This document shows, one piece after another, positions 1-8,449 of a DNA stretch of 64,000 bases. Origin of the DNA: Halovivax gelatinilyticus (lineage in GTDB: Archaea > Halobacteriota > Halobacteria > Halobacteriales > Natrialbaceae); assembly GCF_024300625.1 (NCBI RefSeq), contig NZ_CP101322.1, forward strand, positions 1,501,992-1,565,991, read 5' to 3'. The number at the start of each line of letters is the position of its first letter. Positions within the stretch are counted from its first letter, which is position 1. A program made the position numbers and the translations under genes. Under the pieces are notes generated by a model. That model was not told the DNA's origin and did no database searches. It saw only the letters and a list, made by a program, of their open reading frames with translations.

Positions 1-1
1 G

Positions 2-595
2 GGGTCCGTCTATCGGGAGGAGGTGCTCTCGTGGGGCGTCGACGAACGCCGCGATCAGATTCGATTCCTGTCGATCGTCGCCGGCGAGATAGACGTGGTT
101 CGGGAACTAGCCGCCGACCTGGAGCGCGCCGAATCGCCCGACGTGTACCGGTACGACCTCACGCCGATCGACGACGACACGTTCTACCTCTACGCCGAAC
201 TCGGGCTCCGAGCGGCCGATTCGATGCTCTTCGAACCGTTCGATCGGCCCGGACTCGTACTCGTGCCGCCGGTCGTCTACACCGGTCGTGACGTCGTCAG
301 GTTCACCGTGCTCGGCGAGGGCGATGCGCTGGCTAACGTTCTGGACGCGGTTCCCGACGCCGTCGGCGTTACGGTCGAGCGCGTAAGCGACCACCGACGA
401 CGAACGGAGACGCTGACCGGACGGCTCACCAATCGACAGTTCGAGGCGCTGTCGATCGCGCGCGAGCTGGGATATTACGAGGTTCCGCGAGAGAGCAACC
501 TCGCCGCAGTTGCCGATCGACTGGAATGTTCAGAGAGCGCCGCCTCGCGATTGCTTCGGACGGCCGAACGAGCGCTGGTGGAGTCGGCGTTCTGA
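2..595 (+). CDS. HTH_10 (bacterio-opsin activator-type) regulator, 5' end outside the window
   Basis: The reading frame is open to the left edge, so the true start lies upstream. The GTG at 23 is only the first possible start inside the window and the text before it already reads like the family. The visible 198 residues hold an alpha/beta region common in haloarchaeal Bat-like regulators and a C-terminal helix-turn-helix of the HTH_10 type. In that HTH the phrase LTNRQFEAL is followed by ARELGYYEVPR, and the recognition region is LECSESAASRLLRTAE. It should be a DNA-binding transcription regulator. Its signal and targets cannot be told from the visible part. It converges on the carboxypeptidase gene that follows. 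Confidence 0.85.
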   Translation, partial: GSVYREEVLSWGVDERRDQIRFLSIVAGEIDVVRELAADLERAESPDVYRYDLTPIDDDTFYLYAELGLRAADSMLFEPFDRPGLVLVPPVVYTGRDVVRFTVLGEGDALANVLDAVPDAVGVTVERVSDHRRRTETLTGRLTNRQFEALSIARELGYYEVPRESNLAAVADRLECSESAASRLLRTAERALVESAF

Positions 596-636
596 GGCGC
601 TCGAGTCGATGCGTTCAGGACCCGACCGATTCCGGC

Positions 637-3258
637 TCAGATCCGCTGTTCGTGGCCGAGCGCGGCCCGGAGAATCCGCATGCCCATCGGCGTCAGGGCG
701 TAGTCTTCGAGCCCGAAGGGGTGTAAGTTCGACTGGGTGGCAGGCGGCAGCAGGCCCCCGATAACGGTGATCGATCCGAGTTCGCCGACGATGACGTCGC
801 CGCCGGCGGTCGCGGCCACGTCGCCGCCGGCGTTGGCGAAGGCGGACTCGTCGACGACGGTTATCGGCGCTTCGTTGCTGATCGCGTACCCCAGCGTCGG
901 TCCGGTCCAGAGTTCCGCTTCGAGCGAGCGAACGTCGTCGACAAGCGGGTGGCCGGTCGTCGAGCCGAGACTGGCGAACTGAACGGTTCGCGAGGTGACG
1001 TCGGACGAACCGATCGAATTCGCGCCACCCACGTCGAGCGACGCGAGCAGGGAAACGCCCGCGTCGGTCAACACGAGGTTGCCACCGGCGTCGACGTACT
1101 CTTCGATCGCGGAGACGTACGCGCCGCTGGCGGTTCCGTCGTCGTGGGAGATCACCAGGTCGTCGTAGGCCGGTTGACCGCCCGAGAGCAGCGCGCCGCC
1201 TTCGATCTCGGCTACGGTCAACCCGCTCGCCGTCCCGTCCGCCATCGCGTCGCCGTAGTCCTCGAAGTAGGCGAGCGGGGTGACTTCGTACTCGCGTTGC
1301 TGGTAATTCAGTGCGCCGGGATCCGGTCGCCCGGTGGTCGAAACGATCGCCAGAGTGACGTCGGCTGCGCCGTCGCCGTCGACGCGAAGCTCCCACCGCC
1401 CCGGCTCGGGATCGGTCACGATCCACTCCGCACCGCCACAGCAGCCCGAGCCGTGGACGTCGTCGGTTCTGACCGTCTCTCCGCTCGGCGAGACGAGCGC
1501 CGCGGACTCGACGCCGGTCTCTAGTTGCTCGACGGACACCGAGAGCGTGTGCGCGTCTCGCCCGATCGAAATCGAGCGACCGCCGTTCCTCTCGGTGGCG
1601 ACCGCGAGTCGGTCCCGGTCGATCGCCGTTCGCGAGTCGAGCGTCAGGTCATCTGAACGGCGCGTCAGCGTCGGCGTGTCGACGTACGCGAGCGAGCGGC
1701 CGCCGGTTTCGATCGAGCCGTCGACCGGTTCGGCGGCCAGTCGGGCGAGTTCTCGCATACAGATCTGATACGCCTCCAACTGGACCGTCACGAGGATCGG
1801 ATAGTACGGAATCGGCTGGGCCGTCTGCGAGTTGTCGATCGCCATCTCGTAGGTGACGGCCGTCGCGCCGAAGCCGCCGACGTCGACCGCCTTGCCCAGC
1901 CAGCCGCCCATGCTTCCCGAGACGTTGTAATCGATCGTGTCGGAGACGGTGCCGAACGCGTACGGCTCCGACGGCGCGCCGCCCCAGACGCCACGGTTCT
2001 GGGCGGCCTCGTTCAGTTCCTGGCTGTACTCGTTCAGCAGCGGGCGAATGTCGGCGTCGTAGGCGTCTTCGGTCCGCTCGTTCAACGCGTCGATTGCGGC
2101 CTGCTCGCGGACGCTGTACTCACTGTTCCCGTGCATGTTGTAGACGAGCGCACTCGCGCCGTACATGCCGTGAAAGTCGGCCGCGTACGCGACGTCGTCG
2201 TAGCGTCTGAGTTCGTGGACGAGCCATAAAGCGTCCGGGACGTTCTCGACGTAGACGTCGGCGACGTCGTCGTCGATTCCGTCCGGGTCGTCGTTTTCCA
2301 GGTTCTCGCCGTACGGGTCGGCGGGGTACGCGTTCGGGTTGATCACGCCCGCGGTCGGGAACTGACGGTTCAGGTCGAGGGCGGAGCCGTTCGCGCGCGT
2401 GAACGTGTCGCGGCCCGAGTGGGCCGAGGAGACCGTCTCGGGGTGGCGCGACACCCAGCCGTCGGGGTTCGACAGGACGAAGACGAGCGCGACGTCGTCG
2501 AGCCAGGAGTCGAGTTCGGGCTCCTCGCCGCGAAGGACGGCCTCGAACAGCCGCACGCCAGCCTCGAGGCCGCTTCGCTCGTCGCCGTGGATCGCGAGCG
2601 AGTAGGCGACGACCTCCTTGTCCTCGACGTCGTCGATTCCGTTCGTGAGTTCGGCGATCACCATGTCGTACTGGACGGGTTCGCCCTCGCGTCGGTTCTC
2701 GAGGCCGGCCGAGTTGCCGAACGTCTTCACCCGAGCCCGGTCGGGGTGGGCCTCGGCGAGGTGCGTGAGCCCGTCGACGGCCTCCTCGTACGCGACGTAA
2801 TCGAGGGCCGCTTCCGGAGCGGGGAAGACGCGGTCTGGATACTCGAAGTGCTTCCAGAACGGGTTCGCACCGGGCGCGAACCGCATTCGGGTCACCAGAA
2901 AGTACTCGGAGACGTCCGCGGCCTCGCTCGGCGTCAGCCGGGCGTACATCGCCGGCCACGGCTCCTCGGTGAGCCGGACGTCGGTCCCGTACGATTCGAG
3001 CGCAGAGAGCACGCGACCGTCGAAGACGTTGATGAGCGTCGGTATGCGGTCGCCGCTCTGGGTCCGATCGAATACGAACTCGTACTCGTCGGTCATCGCG
3101 GCCCTGTTGGCGTTCTCGACGGTCGAATCGGCGCTCGCCGTTCCGGCCGCAAGGCCGGCGACGCCCGCTCCGGCGGTGGCGAGGAAGGATCGCCTGCTCA
3201 CCGGGCACGGTCGTTCTCGTCGGTCGAACCCGTCGTCCGCTGTATCAGTGGGATGCAT
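637..3258 (-). CDS. Tat-exported M14 family zinc carboxypeptidase with C-terminal accessory domains
   Basis: The product has 873 residues. A twin-arginine signal is visible (SRRSFLATAGAGVAGLAAG, about residues 21-39), so it is exported folded. The M14 peptidase domain covers about residues 140-510. Its zinc ligands H224 and E227 are in AIHGDE, the substrate-binding Asn-Arg is in LDLNRQFPT, the third zinc ligand is in ADFHGMYG, and the catalytic Glu is in VTYEMAIDN, so the active site looks complete. Beyond it lie a beta-rich region resembling a pre-peptidase C-terminal domain (about 540-650) and a glutamine-amidotransferase-like alpha/beta region (about 690-860). It probably removes C-terminal residues from peptides outside the cell; the specificity is unknown. 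The upstream region is AT-rich, as expected for a promoter. Confidence 0.9.
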   Translation of the reverse strand: MHPTDTADDGFDRRERPCPVSRRSFLATAGAGVAGLAAGTASADSTVENANRAAMTDEYEFVFDRTQSGDRIPTLINVFDGRVLSALESYGTDVRLTEEPWPAMYARLTPSEAADVSEYFLVTRMRFAPGANPFWKHFEYPDRVFPAPEAALDYVAYEEAVDGLTHLAEAHPDRARVKTFGNSAGLENRREGEPVQYDMVIAELTNGIDDVEDKEVVAYSLAIHGDERSGLEAGVRLFEAVLRGEEPELDSWLDDVALVFVLSNPDGWVSRHPETVSSAHSGRDTFTRANGSALDLNRQFPTAGVINPNAYPADPYGENLENDDPDGIDDDVADVYVENVPDALWLVHELRRYDDVAYAADFHGMYGASALVYNMHGNSEYSVREQAAIDALNERTEDAYDADIRPLLNEYSQELNEAAQNRGVWGGAPSEPYAFGTVSDTIDYNVSGSMGGWLGKAVDVGGFGATAVTYEMAIDNSQTAQPIPYYPILVTVQLEAYQICMRELARLAAEPVDGSIETGGRSLAYVDTPTLTRRSDDLTLDSRTAIDRDRLAVATERNGGRSISIGRDAHTLSVSVEQLETGVESAALVSPSGETVRTDDVHGSGCCGGAEWIVTDPEPGRWELRVDGDGAADVTLAIVSTTGRPDPGALNYQQREYEVTPLAYFEDYGDAMADGTASGLTVAEIEGGALLSGGQPAYDDLVISHDDGTASGAYVSAIEEYVDAGGNLVLTDAGVSLLASLDVGGANSIGSSDVTSRTVQFASLGSTTGHPLVDDVRSLEAELWTGPTLGYAISNEAPITVVDESAFANAGGDVAATAGGDVIVGELGSITVIGGLLPPATQSNLHPFGLEDYALTPMGMRILRAALGHEQRI

Positions 3259-3287
3259 GTGACAGGCGGTTTTTTCAATTCCCCGAC

Positions 3288-3332
3288 CAAGTAATTATTC
3301 TAGAAAAATAGTAGTATTAATTTCACCATCAT
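3288..3332 (-). promoter_or_regulatory. AT-rich promoter region of the carboxypeptidase gene
   Basis: This stretch is far richer in A+T than its surroundings. On the minus strand it carries TATA-like text (TAATACTACTATTTTT) 30-70 bases before the carboxypeptidase start at 3258. The exact TATA box cannot be fixed by eye. Confidence 0.4.
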
Positions 3333-3393
3333 CAGTGGGAGGAGACTGGTCGACCGATCGCGCGACCCGGGCTACACTCTGTGGTCCTGGCCA

Positions 3394-3447
3394 GGTGGTG
3401 CTGGCTACGGGATCAACTCAGGTAATGCTGGCTACGGAATCAACTGC
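3394..3447. repeat. 27-bp tandem duplication covering the ferredoxin 3' end
   Basis: Two adjacent 27-base units, 3394-3420 and 3421-3447, share the core TGCTGGCTACGG-ATCAACT and differ at only a few positions. Read on the minus strand, the inner unit encodes the last ferredoxin residues and the stop codon (L-I-P-stop). The outer copy repeats the same coding text after the stop. Confidence 0.8.
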
Positions 3448-3686
3448 TCGCCGTCGTCGTCGTATATCGTGATGGCGTCGACCGGGCAGGTTCTGGCGGC
3501 GAACTTCGCGTCGAGTTCGTCGTCCGCGGGGACGTCGCGGACGAACACGCCGTCATCGGTCTCCTCTGAGTCACGAAGAATAGCCTTTCCGCGATCGGTA
3601 TCCTTCTCGAATTCGCTCCACTCGGCGACGCACTGGAACATCCCGATACAGGTGTCCTCGTCGAACTCGATTCGCATATCCTCCAC
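3432..3686 (-). CDS. Small ferredoxin, probably [3Fe-4S]
   Basis: An acidic 84-residue electron carrier. It has only three cysteines: C13 and C19 in CIGMFQC and C67 in CPVDA. That spacing is typical of single-cluster [3Fe-4S] ferredoxins of the kind that feed P450s and other oxygenases, and no fourth cysteine is available for a normal [4Fe-4S] cluster. The start could also be Met4 (position 3677), which gives MRIEFDEDTC. The redox partner is not encoded nearby. The 3' end is tandemly duplicated. Confidence 0.8.
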   Translation of the reverse strand: MEDMRIEFDEDTCIGMFQCVAEWSEFEKDTDRGKAILRDSEETDDGVFVRDVPADDELDAKFAARTCPVDAITIYDDDGEQLIP

Positions 3687-3755
3687 TCATTCCGTGTCCG
3701 TTTAGCCTTGACGACACGGCTCGGCCGGCGTTTCGAATTTCGACGTCGACGGCAG

Positions 3756-3764
3756 TTATATTTA
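3756..3764 (+). promoter_or_regulatory. TATA element of the first poly-gamma-glutamate hydrolase-like gene
   Basis: The text TTATATTTA lies 27-35 bases before the ATG at 3791, which fits a leaderless or very short-leader haloarchaeal transcript. Confidence 0.55.
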
Positions 3765-3790
3765 GCTATGGCCACTGGTTTTGACTGGAC

Positions 3791-4834
3791 ATGTCTTCCA
3801 ACAGTACAGATCCACAGACCCCCTCGACGACCCGCGTTGGCCGCCGAACAGTGCTCGCCACCGGTGGTACCCTCCTCGGAATCGGAATACCGAGTGCATC
3901 ACTGGCTGCGAGTAGCGAATCGGAGCAGGCGACTACGGATCCGCAAACGGACGAGTGTCCCGCTGAGATGCCCGTGTGGGACCGGCCCATCCTCCAGACG
4001 GACGACGAGTGGAACACGGTGGTATCGGACGCACGATACTGTGCACTGCCGTGTTCGCTGGTGGAGACGACGGCTCTCCGGATCGGCCAGCAGATTCGGC
4101 TCATCGGCGGCGGTCCGGACGGCTACGAGTCGGCGGCGTTCACCGTCGCCGACGTGCTCGACGAAGACGCGGTCGGGCTCACCAGCTGCGGACTAGAGCG
4201 GATGGATCTCGCCGACGGCGACGACGTGACGATCGGGGCGAGCCCGGTTCATCAGGGCTACGATACGCGTCGCGAGGCCCGCCTCAACTCGGAGTACGCG
4301 GAGTACCTCGTCGGCGATGCTGCGGCCACGTCCGTCCTTTCGCTGGCGCCCCACGGCGGCCACATCGAGTTGTCGACCGATTTTCAGACCGAACGTCTCA
4401 CCGAGATCGTAGACGGGCTTGGCTGGGTCGCGGCCGGGTTCTACGACGGCGCTGGAACGTACAATCGCTGGCACGTTCCCTCGGTCGACATCGAGTCGTT
4501 TCCCGTACTCTCCGATCTCGCCGGGGAGACCTACGACTGGACGGTGGCATTTCACGGCTACGGAGACGACGCGGTCCTCGTCGGCAGGACCGCGAGCGAA
4601 GCCGACCGCCAGACGGTCGCCGACGAACTCTCAGATCGCCTGCCGAACACGCCCGTCGAACTCGTCTCGGAATCGACGACCGCGTACGACGGCTCGTCGC
4701 CGGCTAACGTCCTCAATCGGATCGGCCAGATCGGCCGCACCATCCAGCTCGAACAACCCAGATCCGTCCGAGTGAACGACTGGCACGTCGTCGCGGACGG
4801 GGTCGCCGATGCGATCGACCAGCTTTCGGCCTGA
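3791..4834 (+). CDS. Tat-exported poly-gamma-glutamate hydrolase family protein (PF05908-like), copy 1
   Basis: A protein of 347 residues. A twin-arginine signal is near the N-terminus (VGRRTVLATGGTLLG, about residues 16-30). The catalytic domain, about 80-340, shows the family zinc motif as HGGHIE (H188 and E193) and a third ligand H255 in AFHGYG, with spacing like phage gamma-PGA hydrolases. The conserved NVLNRIG and TIQLEQP phrases near the C-terminus match the paralog encoded at 6803-8203. By family it should cut gamma-linked glutamate chains outside the cell, but the substrate here is inferred. Poly-gamma-glutamate is known from a few haloarchaea such as Natrialba aegyptiaca and Natronococcus occultus. 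No capsule synthesis genes are in the window. Confidence 0.75.
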   Translation: MSSNSTDPQTPSTTRVGRRTVLATGGTLLGIGIPSASLAASSESEQATTDPQTDECPAEMPVWDRPILQTDDEWNTVVSDARYCALPCSLVETTALRIGQQIRLIGGGPDGYESAAFTVADVLDEDAVGLTSCGLERMDLADGDDVTIGASPVHQGYDTRREARLNSEYAEYLVGDAAATSVLSLAPHGGHIELSTDFQTERLTEIVDGLGWVAAGFYDGAGTYNRWHVPSVDIESFPVLSDLAGETYDWTVAFHGYGDDAVLVGRTASEADRQTVADELSDRLPNTPVELVSESTTAYDGSSPANVLNRIGQIGRTIQLEQPRSVRVNDWHVVADGVADAIDQLSA

Positions 4835-4965
4835 TCGTGACAACGTTGCCCGTTCCGGGACGACGTCGGTGTCCGTCCGGCCGTCAACCGTTGTAACCGG
4901 TACTCCCTCGTAACCGGACCGAACCAACGCTTATCCGGTCGGTCGACATACGACGACGAACGGAA

Positions 4966-6183
4966 ATGGTCGCACCGTCGTTCGTCGTCCTCGTCGCTGT
5001 CGCCGTTCTCACCTGTCTGTTCATGGCGTGGGTCCTCGGGGCGAACAGTAACTCGCCGCCGTTCGCGCCAGCGATCGGCGCCAACGCGATCTCGACGATG
5101 CGTGCGGCGTTCGTCATCGGCATCCTCGCCGCCGCGGGGGCGATCATGCAGGGTGGCAGTATCTCCGAAACCGTCGGAAGCGACCTGATCGACGGCGTCA
5201 CCATCTCTCCGCTCGCCGCCACGGCAGGCCTGCTGACCGCAGCCGGGTTCATGGCGATCGGGATCTACACCAGGTATCCGATCCCGGCGGCCTTCGCGAC
5301 GACCGGGGCGATGGTCGGGGCCGGACTCGCGCTCGGCGGCGATCCAGCGGTCGATACGTATCGACGACTCGGGACGTTCTGGCTGCTCGTTCCGTTCATG
5401 TCCGGCGGTCTGGCGTACGCGACGGCGGTCACCCTTCGTCGGGACGACATCCCCGAATCGGTCGGCGTTCCGCTGCTGGCCGGGGTGGTCGGTGCGATCG
5501 TCGCGAACGTCAGACTCGGCGTCATTCCCGACCCGGTAGCCGACCAGGGGACGATCGCTCGGTTCGTTTCACGCCAGCTCGGCGGCGGTCCAACCCTCGT
5601 TGCCGACGTCGACATCGGCGTCGTGCTGGTGACTGTCGCGGTCGGGGTGTTAGCCGCCTACCGGGTTCGTCAGAAGGTGTTGGGCTCCGTAGACGAGGGT
5701 ATCCGATCGTTCCTGCTCGTTCTGGGCGGGATCGTCGCGTTCTCCTCGGGTGGTTCGCAGGTCGGACTCGCAACCGGGCCCCTAGAGCACCTCTTTCGGA
5801 TCGAACTCGGGCTTCCCGGAATTACCTTACTCGCCATCGGTGCCACCGGTATCCTGGCCGGCGCCTGGATGGCCGCCCCTCGGCTGTTGCAGGCGACCTC
5901 CAGAGAATACGCCCAGCTGGGGGTTCGGCGATCGATCGCAGCGCTCGTTCCGGGATTCGTCATCGCCCAGCTGGCGATCGCGCTCGGGATCCCCATCTCG
6001 CTCAACAATATCATCCTCTCCGGCGTAATCGGCGGCGGGCTGGCGGCCGGATCGGCCGGCGTCTCGCGGCGCAAGGTCGCCGTCACGATCACGTTCTGGT
6101 TGCTGACGCTTCTCAGCTCGATCGCCGTCGGATTCGGCCTCTATCGGCTGTTCGAAATCGGTTTCGGTGGGTCGCTGGCCTGA
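4966..6183 (+). CDS. pit: PiT family inorganic phosphate transporter
   Basis: This 405-residue integral membrane protein has about ten hydrophobic helices and the inverted-repeat layout of the PiT family. The first repeat signature is visible as GANSNSPPFAPAIGANAIST (residues about 26-45). The second half carries the weaker counterpart LNNIILSGVIGGGLAAG, where PiT proteins have their second phosphate-binding signature. It should take up inorganic phosphate driven by H+ or Na+. A UspA gene lies head-on downstream, and no PhoU-like partner gene is adjacent. Confidence 0.85.
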   Translation: MVAPSFVVLVAVAVLTCLFMAWVLGANSNSPPFAPAIGANAISTMRAAFVIGILAAAGAIMQGGSISETVGSDLIDGVTISPLAATAGLLTAAGFMAIGIYTRYPIPAAFATTGAMVGAGLALGGDPAVDTYRRLGTFWLLVPFMSGGLAYATAVTLRRDDIPESVGVPLLAGVVGAIVANVRLGVIPDPVADQGTIARFVSRQLGGGPTLVADVDIGVVLVTVAVGVLAAYRVRQKVLGSVDEGIRSFLLVLGGIVAFSSGGSQVGLATGPLEHLFRIELGLPGITLLAIGATGILAGAWMAAPRLLQATSREYAQLGVRRSIAALVPGFVIAQLAIALGIPISLNNIILSGVIGGGLAAGSAGVSRRKVAVTITFWLLTLLSSIAVGFGLYRLFEIGFGGSLA

Positions 6184-6200
6184 CCGCAGCCCCTCGCGGC

Positions 6201-6677
6201 TCACTCCAGGACCGTGACGGGAACCGACGTCTGCTTCTCGATCGTTCGCGGAATCCCGTCACCGAGTAGCCACCGCTCGATCGCGCTCGCATCGTGACCG
6301 GGAACGACCACCAAATCACAGTCGAGTTCGTCGACCGCATCGGAAACGACCTCGGCCGGCGACCCCTCCCTCGTCAGGGTCCCTACCGTCGATGGATCCC
6401 GATCGCTCTCCTCACACACCGTCTCGCGCAGCGACGCGGCTCGATCGCTCGCCATCGAGAGTCGCTCGTCGCGCCGCTCCAGGATTCGACCCTCGCTCAT
6501 CCACAGATCGGCCGGCACGACGATCGCCAGGAGCGTCACCACCGCCTCGGGATACGTTTCGAGCGCGTGCCGGAGCGCCCGCCGATCGTCGGGCTCCCCG
6601 AGAGTGACGACGAGTACACGATCAGGGTCGCTCACCCGAGTACGTATGCGAACGAACCCCATCGATCTGTCGGTCAT
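6201..6677 (-). CDS. Universal stress protein (UspA) family protein
   Basis: A single Usp domain of 158 residues. The N-terminal beta strand VLVVTLGEPDD, the text EGSPAEVVSDAV and the C-terminal PVTVL strand are typical. The nucleotide loop reads PGHDASAIERWLLGDG, so the second glycine of the usual G-x2-G-x9-G-S/T motif is missing and ATP binding may be weak or absent. An alternative start is Met6 (MGFVRIR). Role: a cytosolic stress-related protein, not further definable. Confidence 0.85.
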   Translation of the reverse strand: MTDRSMGFVRIRTRVSDPDRVLVVTLGEPDDRRALRHALETYPEAVVTLLAIVVPADLWMSEGRILERRDERLSMASDRAASLRETVCEESDRDPSTVGTLTREGSPAEVVSDAVDELDCDLVVVPGHDASAIERWLLGDGIPRTIEKQTSVPVTVLE

Positions 6678-6764
6678 CCCATCAGACCGACGACACCGAG
6701 ACTATCACCGGAGTCGCCGACTCGGTTCACAAGATTGGATATGCACCGGGACCCACAAATATGG

Positions 6765-6775
6765 AAATAAATAAG
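6765..6775 (+). promoter_or_regulatory. TATA element of the second poly-gamma-glutamate hydrolase-like gene
   Basis: AAATAAATAAG stands 28-38 bases before the ATG at 6803. This supports 6803 as the translation start, because the ATG at 6761 would lie on the promoter itself. Confidence 0.55.
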
Positions 6776-6802
6776 TCTTGGTGCTCAAATATCTACCTGG
6801 TA

Positions 6803-8203
6803 ATGGCTCCTCGCGACTCGTCATCGGAACTCTCAGCGCGACTGTCACCCCTCCCCGGACGGCGGGACGTTCTCCGACTGGGCGCCAGCGTCACGAGTCT
6901 CTCACTCCTGTTTACGATGCGCGGTGACAGACTTCACCGCCCCGCCGCCATAGAGAATTCACGAGAGGGACCCGCGCGGATCGGCGCAGGCGCGTCGTAC
7001 GTAGGCGGTCGTGACCCGGATGGCACTCCGTCCGCCGAGGCGGTCGATTCCACCGTCGGTGGGACACCGGATGAAAGCGAGACCGACGATTCGAAACCGG
7101 AGACAGACTCCGCGTTCGACGACGGTGGTGAGGACGAAACTGGTGACGGAGGTGATGACGATAACGGGGATGCTGACGACGGTGGTGGAGACGGAGAGGA
7201 TGCTGACGACGATAGCGGAGAAGACGATAGCGGCGGAAATGGTGGAGACGAAGAGGATGACGACGGGGACGAAGACGACGATTCGCCGGAGTGGAAAGAC
7301 GGCGTCGTCACCCTGACCGAGACGCCCCTCGAGGCGGTCGGTTCGATCGGTGCAGACTGTCACTGCCTGCTTGCGAACGACTTTCTCGACCACCACGACC
7401 TCGTCGTCGGCCAGCAGATCAGGATCGCGCCCGCTAGTTCCGGCGGGGCGGTCGACGCGATTTTTACGGTATCGGGTGGACACGACGGCGAGCCGGGCGA
7501 GCTGGCGATCGATCCGGAAGGGCTCGACGTGCTCGTCGCCGACGATGGCGATCGGGCCTCGATCGGCCACCTCGCGGTGGACGCGTCGATCGAGACCCGG
7601 GACGAAGCCCGGGCACAGGACGAGTACGCGGAGTACCTCGTTGGGACCCAGAGTCAGCCGGATCTCGTCGTCCTCGCACCCCACGGCGGACATATCGAAC
7701 GGGGAACCGATCGGCAGGCCGAGCGACTCGCCGATGCGCTCGACGGGCTGGGCTGGATCTGCGTCGGATTCGACGAACCCGGCGTCGCGTTCGATCGCTA
7801 CCACGTCACCTCGACGGCGATTCACGAGCGATCGTTTCCCACTCTCGAATCGATCTACGACACGCAGTACGAGTGGGGCGTCGCCTTTCACGGTTACTCG
7901 ACCGACGATCGAATCCTCGTCGGCGGTCGCTGTGACGACGACGTCAGACTGGCCGTTCGCGACGCCATCGCTGAGGCGGCCCCCGACCTCGACGTCGAAC
8001 TCGCCGAATCGGACAGTCCGTACGCGGGGGTGTCTCCACAAAACATCCTCAACCGGCTGTCGCCGTTCGACAACACGATCCAGCTAGAACAACCGCTTTC
8101 CGTCCGCCTCGAACGGAGCGATGCCGTCGTCGATGCCATCGCCGGCGTGATCGAGGGAAAACTGGGTGGCGAGGAGGCGACGATCGAACGACCGGTCGGC
8201 TAG
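6803..8203 (+). CDS. Poly-gamma-glutamate hydrolase family protein, copy 2, with long Asp/Glu/Gly linker
   Basis: With the ATG at 6803 the product has 466 residues; a start at 6761 would add 14 residues but overlaps the TATA box. The N-terminus has a Tat-like segment (GRRDVLRLGASVTSLSLLF). It is followed by an almost pure Asp/Glu/Gly/Ser linker of about 90 residues (roughly 85-170) and then the same catalytic domain as the 3791-4834 gene: HGGHIE (H294, E299) and AFHGYS (H363), with PQNILNRL and TIQLEQP near the end. The linker may hold the enzyme away from the cell surface. The two paralogs are separated by the phosphate carrier and UspA genes, which suggests duplication followed by insertion or rearrangement. 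Family assignment rests on motifs only. Confidence 0.75.
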   Translation: MAPRDSSSELSARLSPLPGRRDVLRLGASVTSLSLLFTMRGDRLHRPAAIENSREGPARIGAGASYVGGRDPDGTPSAEAVDSTVGGTPDESETDDSKPETDSAFDDGGEDETGDGGDDDNGDADDGGGDGEDADDDSGEDDSGGNGGDEEDDDGDEDDDSPEWKDGVVTLTETPLEAVGSIGADCHCLLANDFLDHHDLVVGQQIRIAPASSGGAVDAIFTVSGGHDGEPGELAIDPEGLDVLVADDGDRASIGHLAVDASIETRDEARAQDEYAEYLVGTQSQPDLVVLAPHGGHIERGTDRQAERLADALDGLGWICVGFDEPGVAFDRYHVTSTAIHERSFPTLESIYDTQYEWGVAFHGYSTDDRILVGGRCDDDVRLAVRDAIAEAAPDLDVELAESDSPYAGVSPQNILNRLSPFDNTIQLEQPLSVRLERSDAVVDAIAGVIEGKLGGEEATIERPVG

Positions 8204-8449
8204 TCCCAGACAACGCAGTTCGAGTCAGTGCGGTTCGAGCCGGCGGCTACAGATCGGGTACATCGGCCAAATCCGTGCCGTGAACCTCGTGCCTCGACCG
8301 ATCGAACCGGTCCGGGGCCGATGGGCGACCGCCAGGTCGCTCGCGTTGGACCGAATCTAGCGGTACAGCCGCGATTCAGGTACGTCGCGTTCCGAACGGC
8401 ACCCATCACAGACGACAGTTTAAACCGGAGCACGACCCAACCACGGGTA
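8204..8449. other. Intergenic region before hel308
   Basis: This 246-base stretch stays open in the hel308 frame, but the text has no recognisable protein and a clear promoter lies near its end. Apart from that promoter nothing was recognised in it. Confidence 0.5.
8419..8424 (+). promoter_or_regulatory. TATA element of hel308
   Basis: TTTAAA, 26-31 bases before the ATG at 8450. The distance fits a leaderless transcript and supports this start over longer in-frame extensions. Confidence 0.55.

Noticed and set aside
530-1426. Long arginine-rich frames opposite real genes
   Set aside because: Frames like this one recur opposite most genes here. They arise from the high G+C third positions, give Arg/Ser/Pro-rich text without motifs, and lie antisense or out of phase to well-supported genes.
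8228-8449. Longer N-terminus for Hel308
   Set aside because: The in-frame extension has no family resemblance, and a TATA box stands 26-31 bases before the ATG at 8450.
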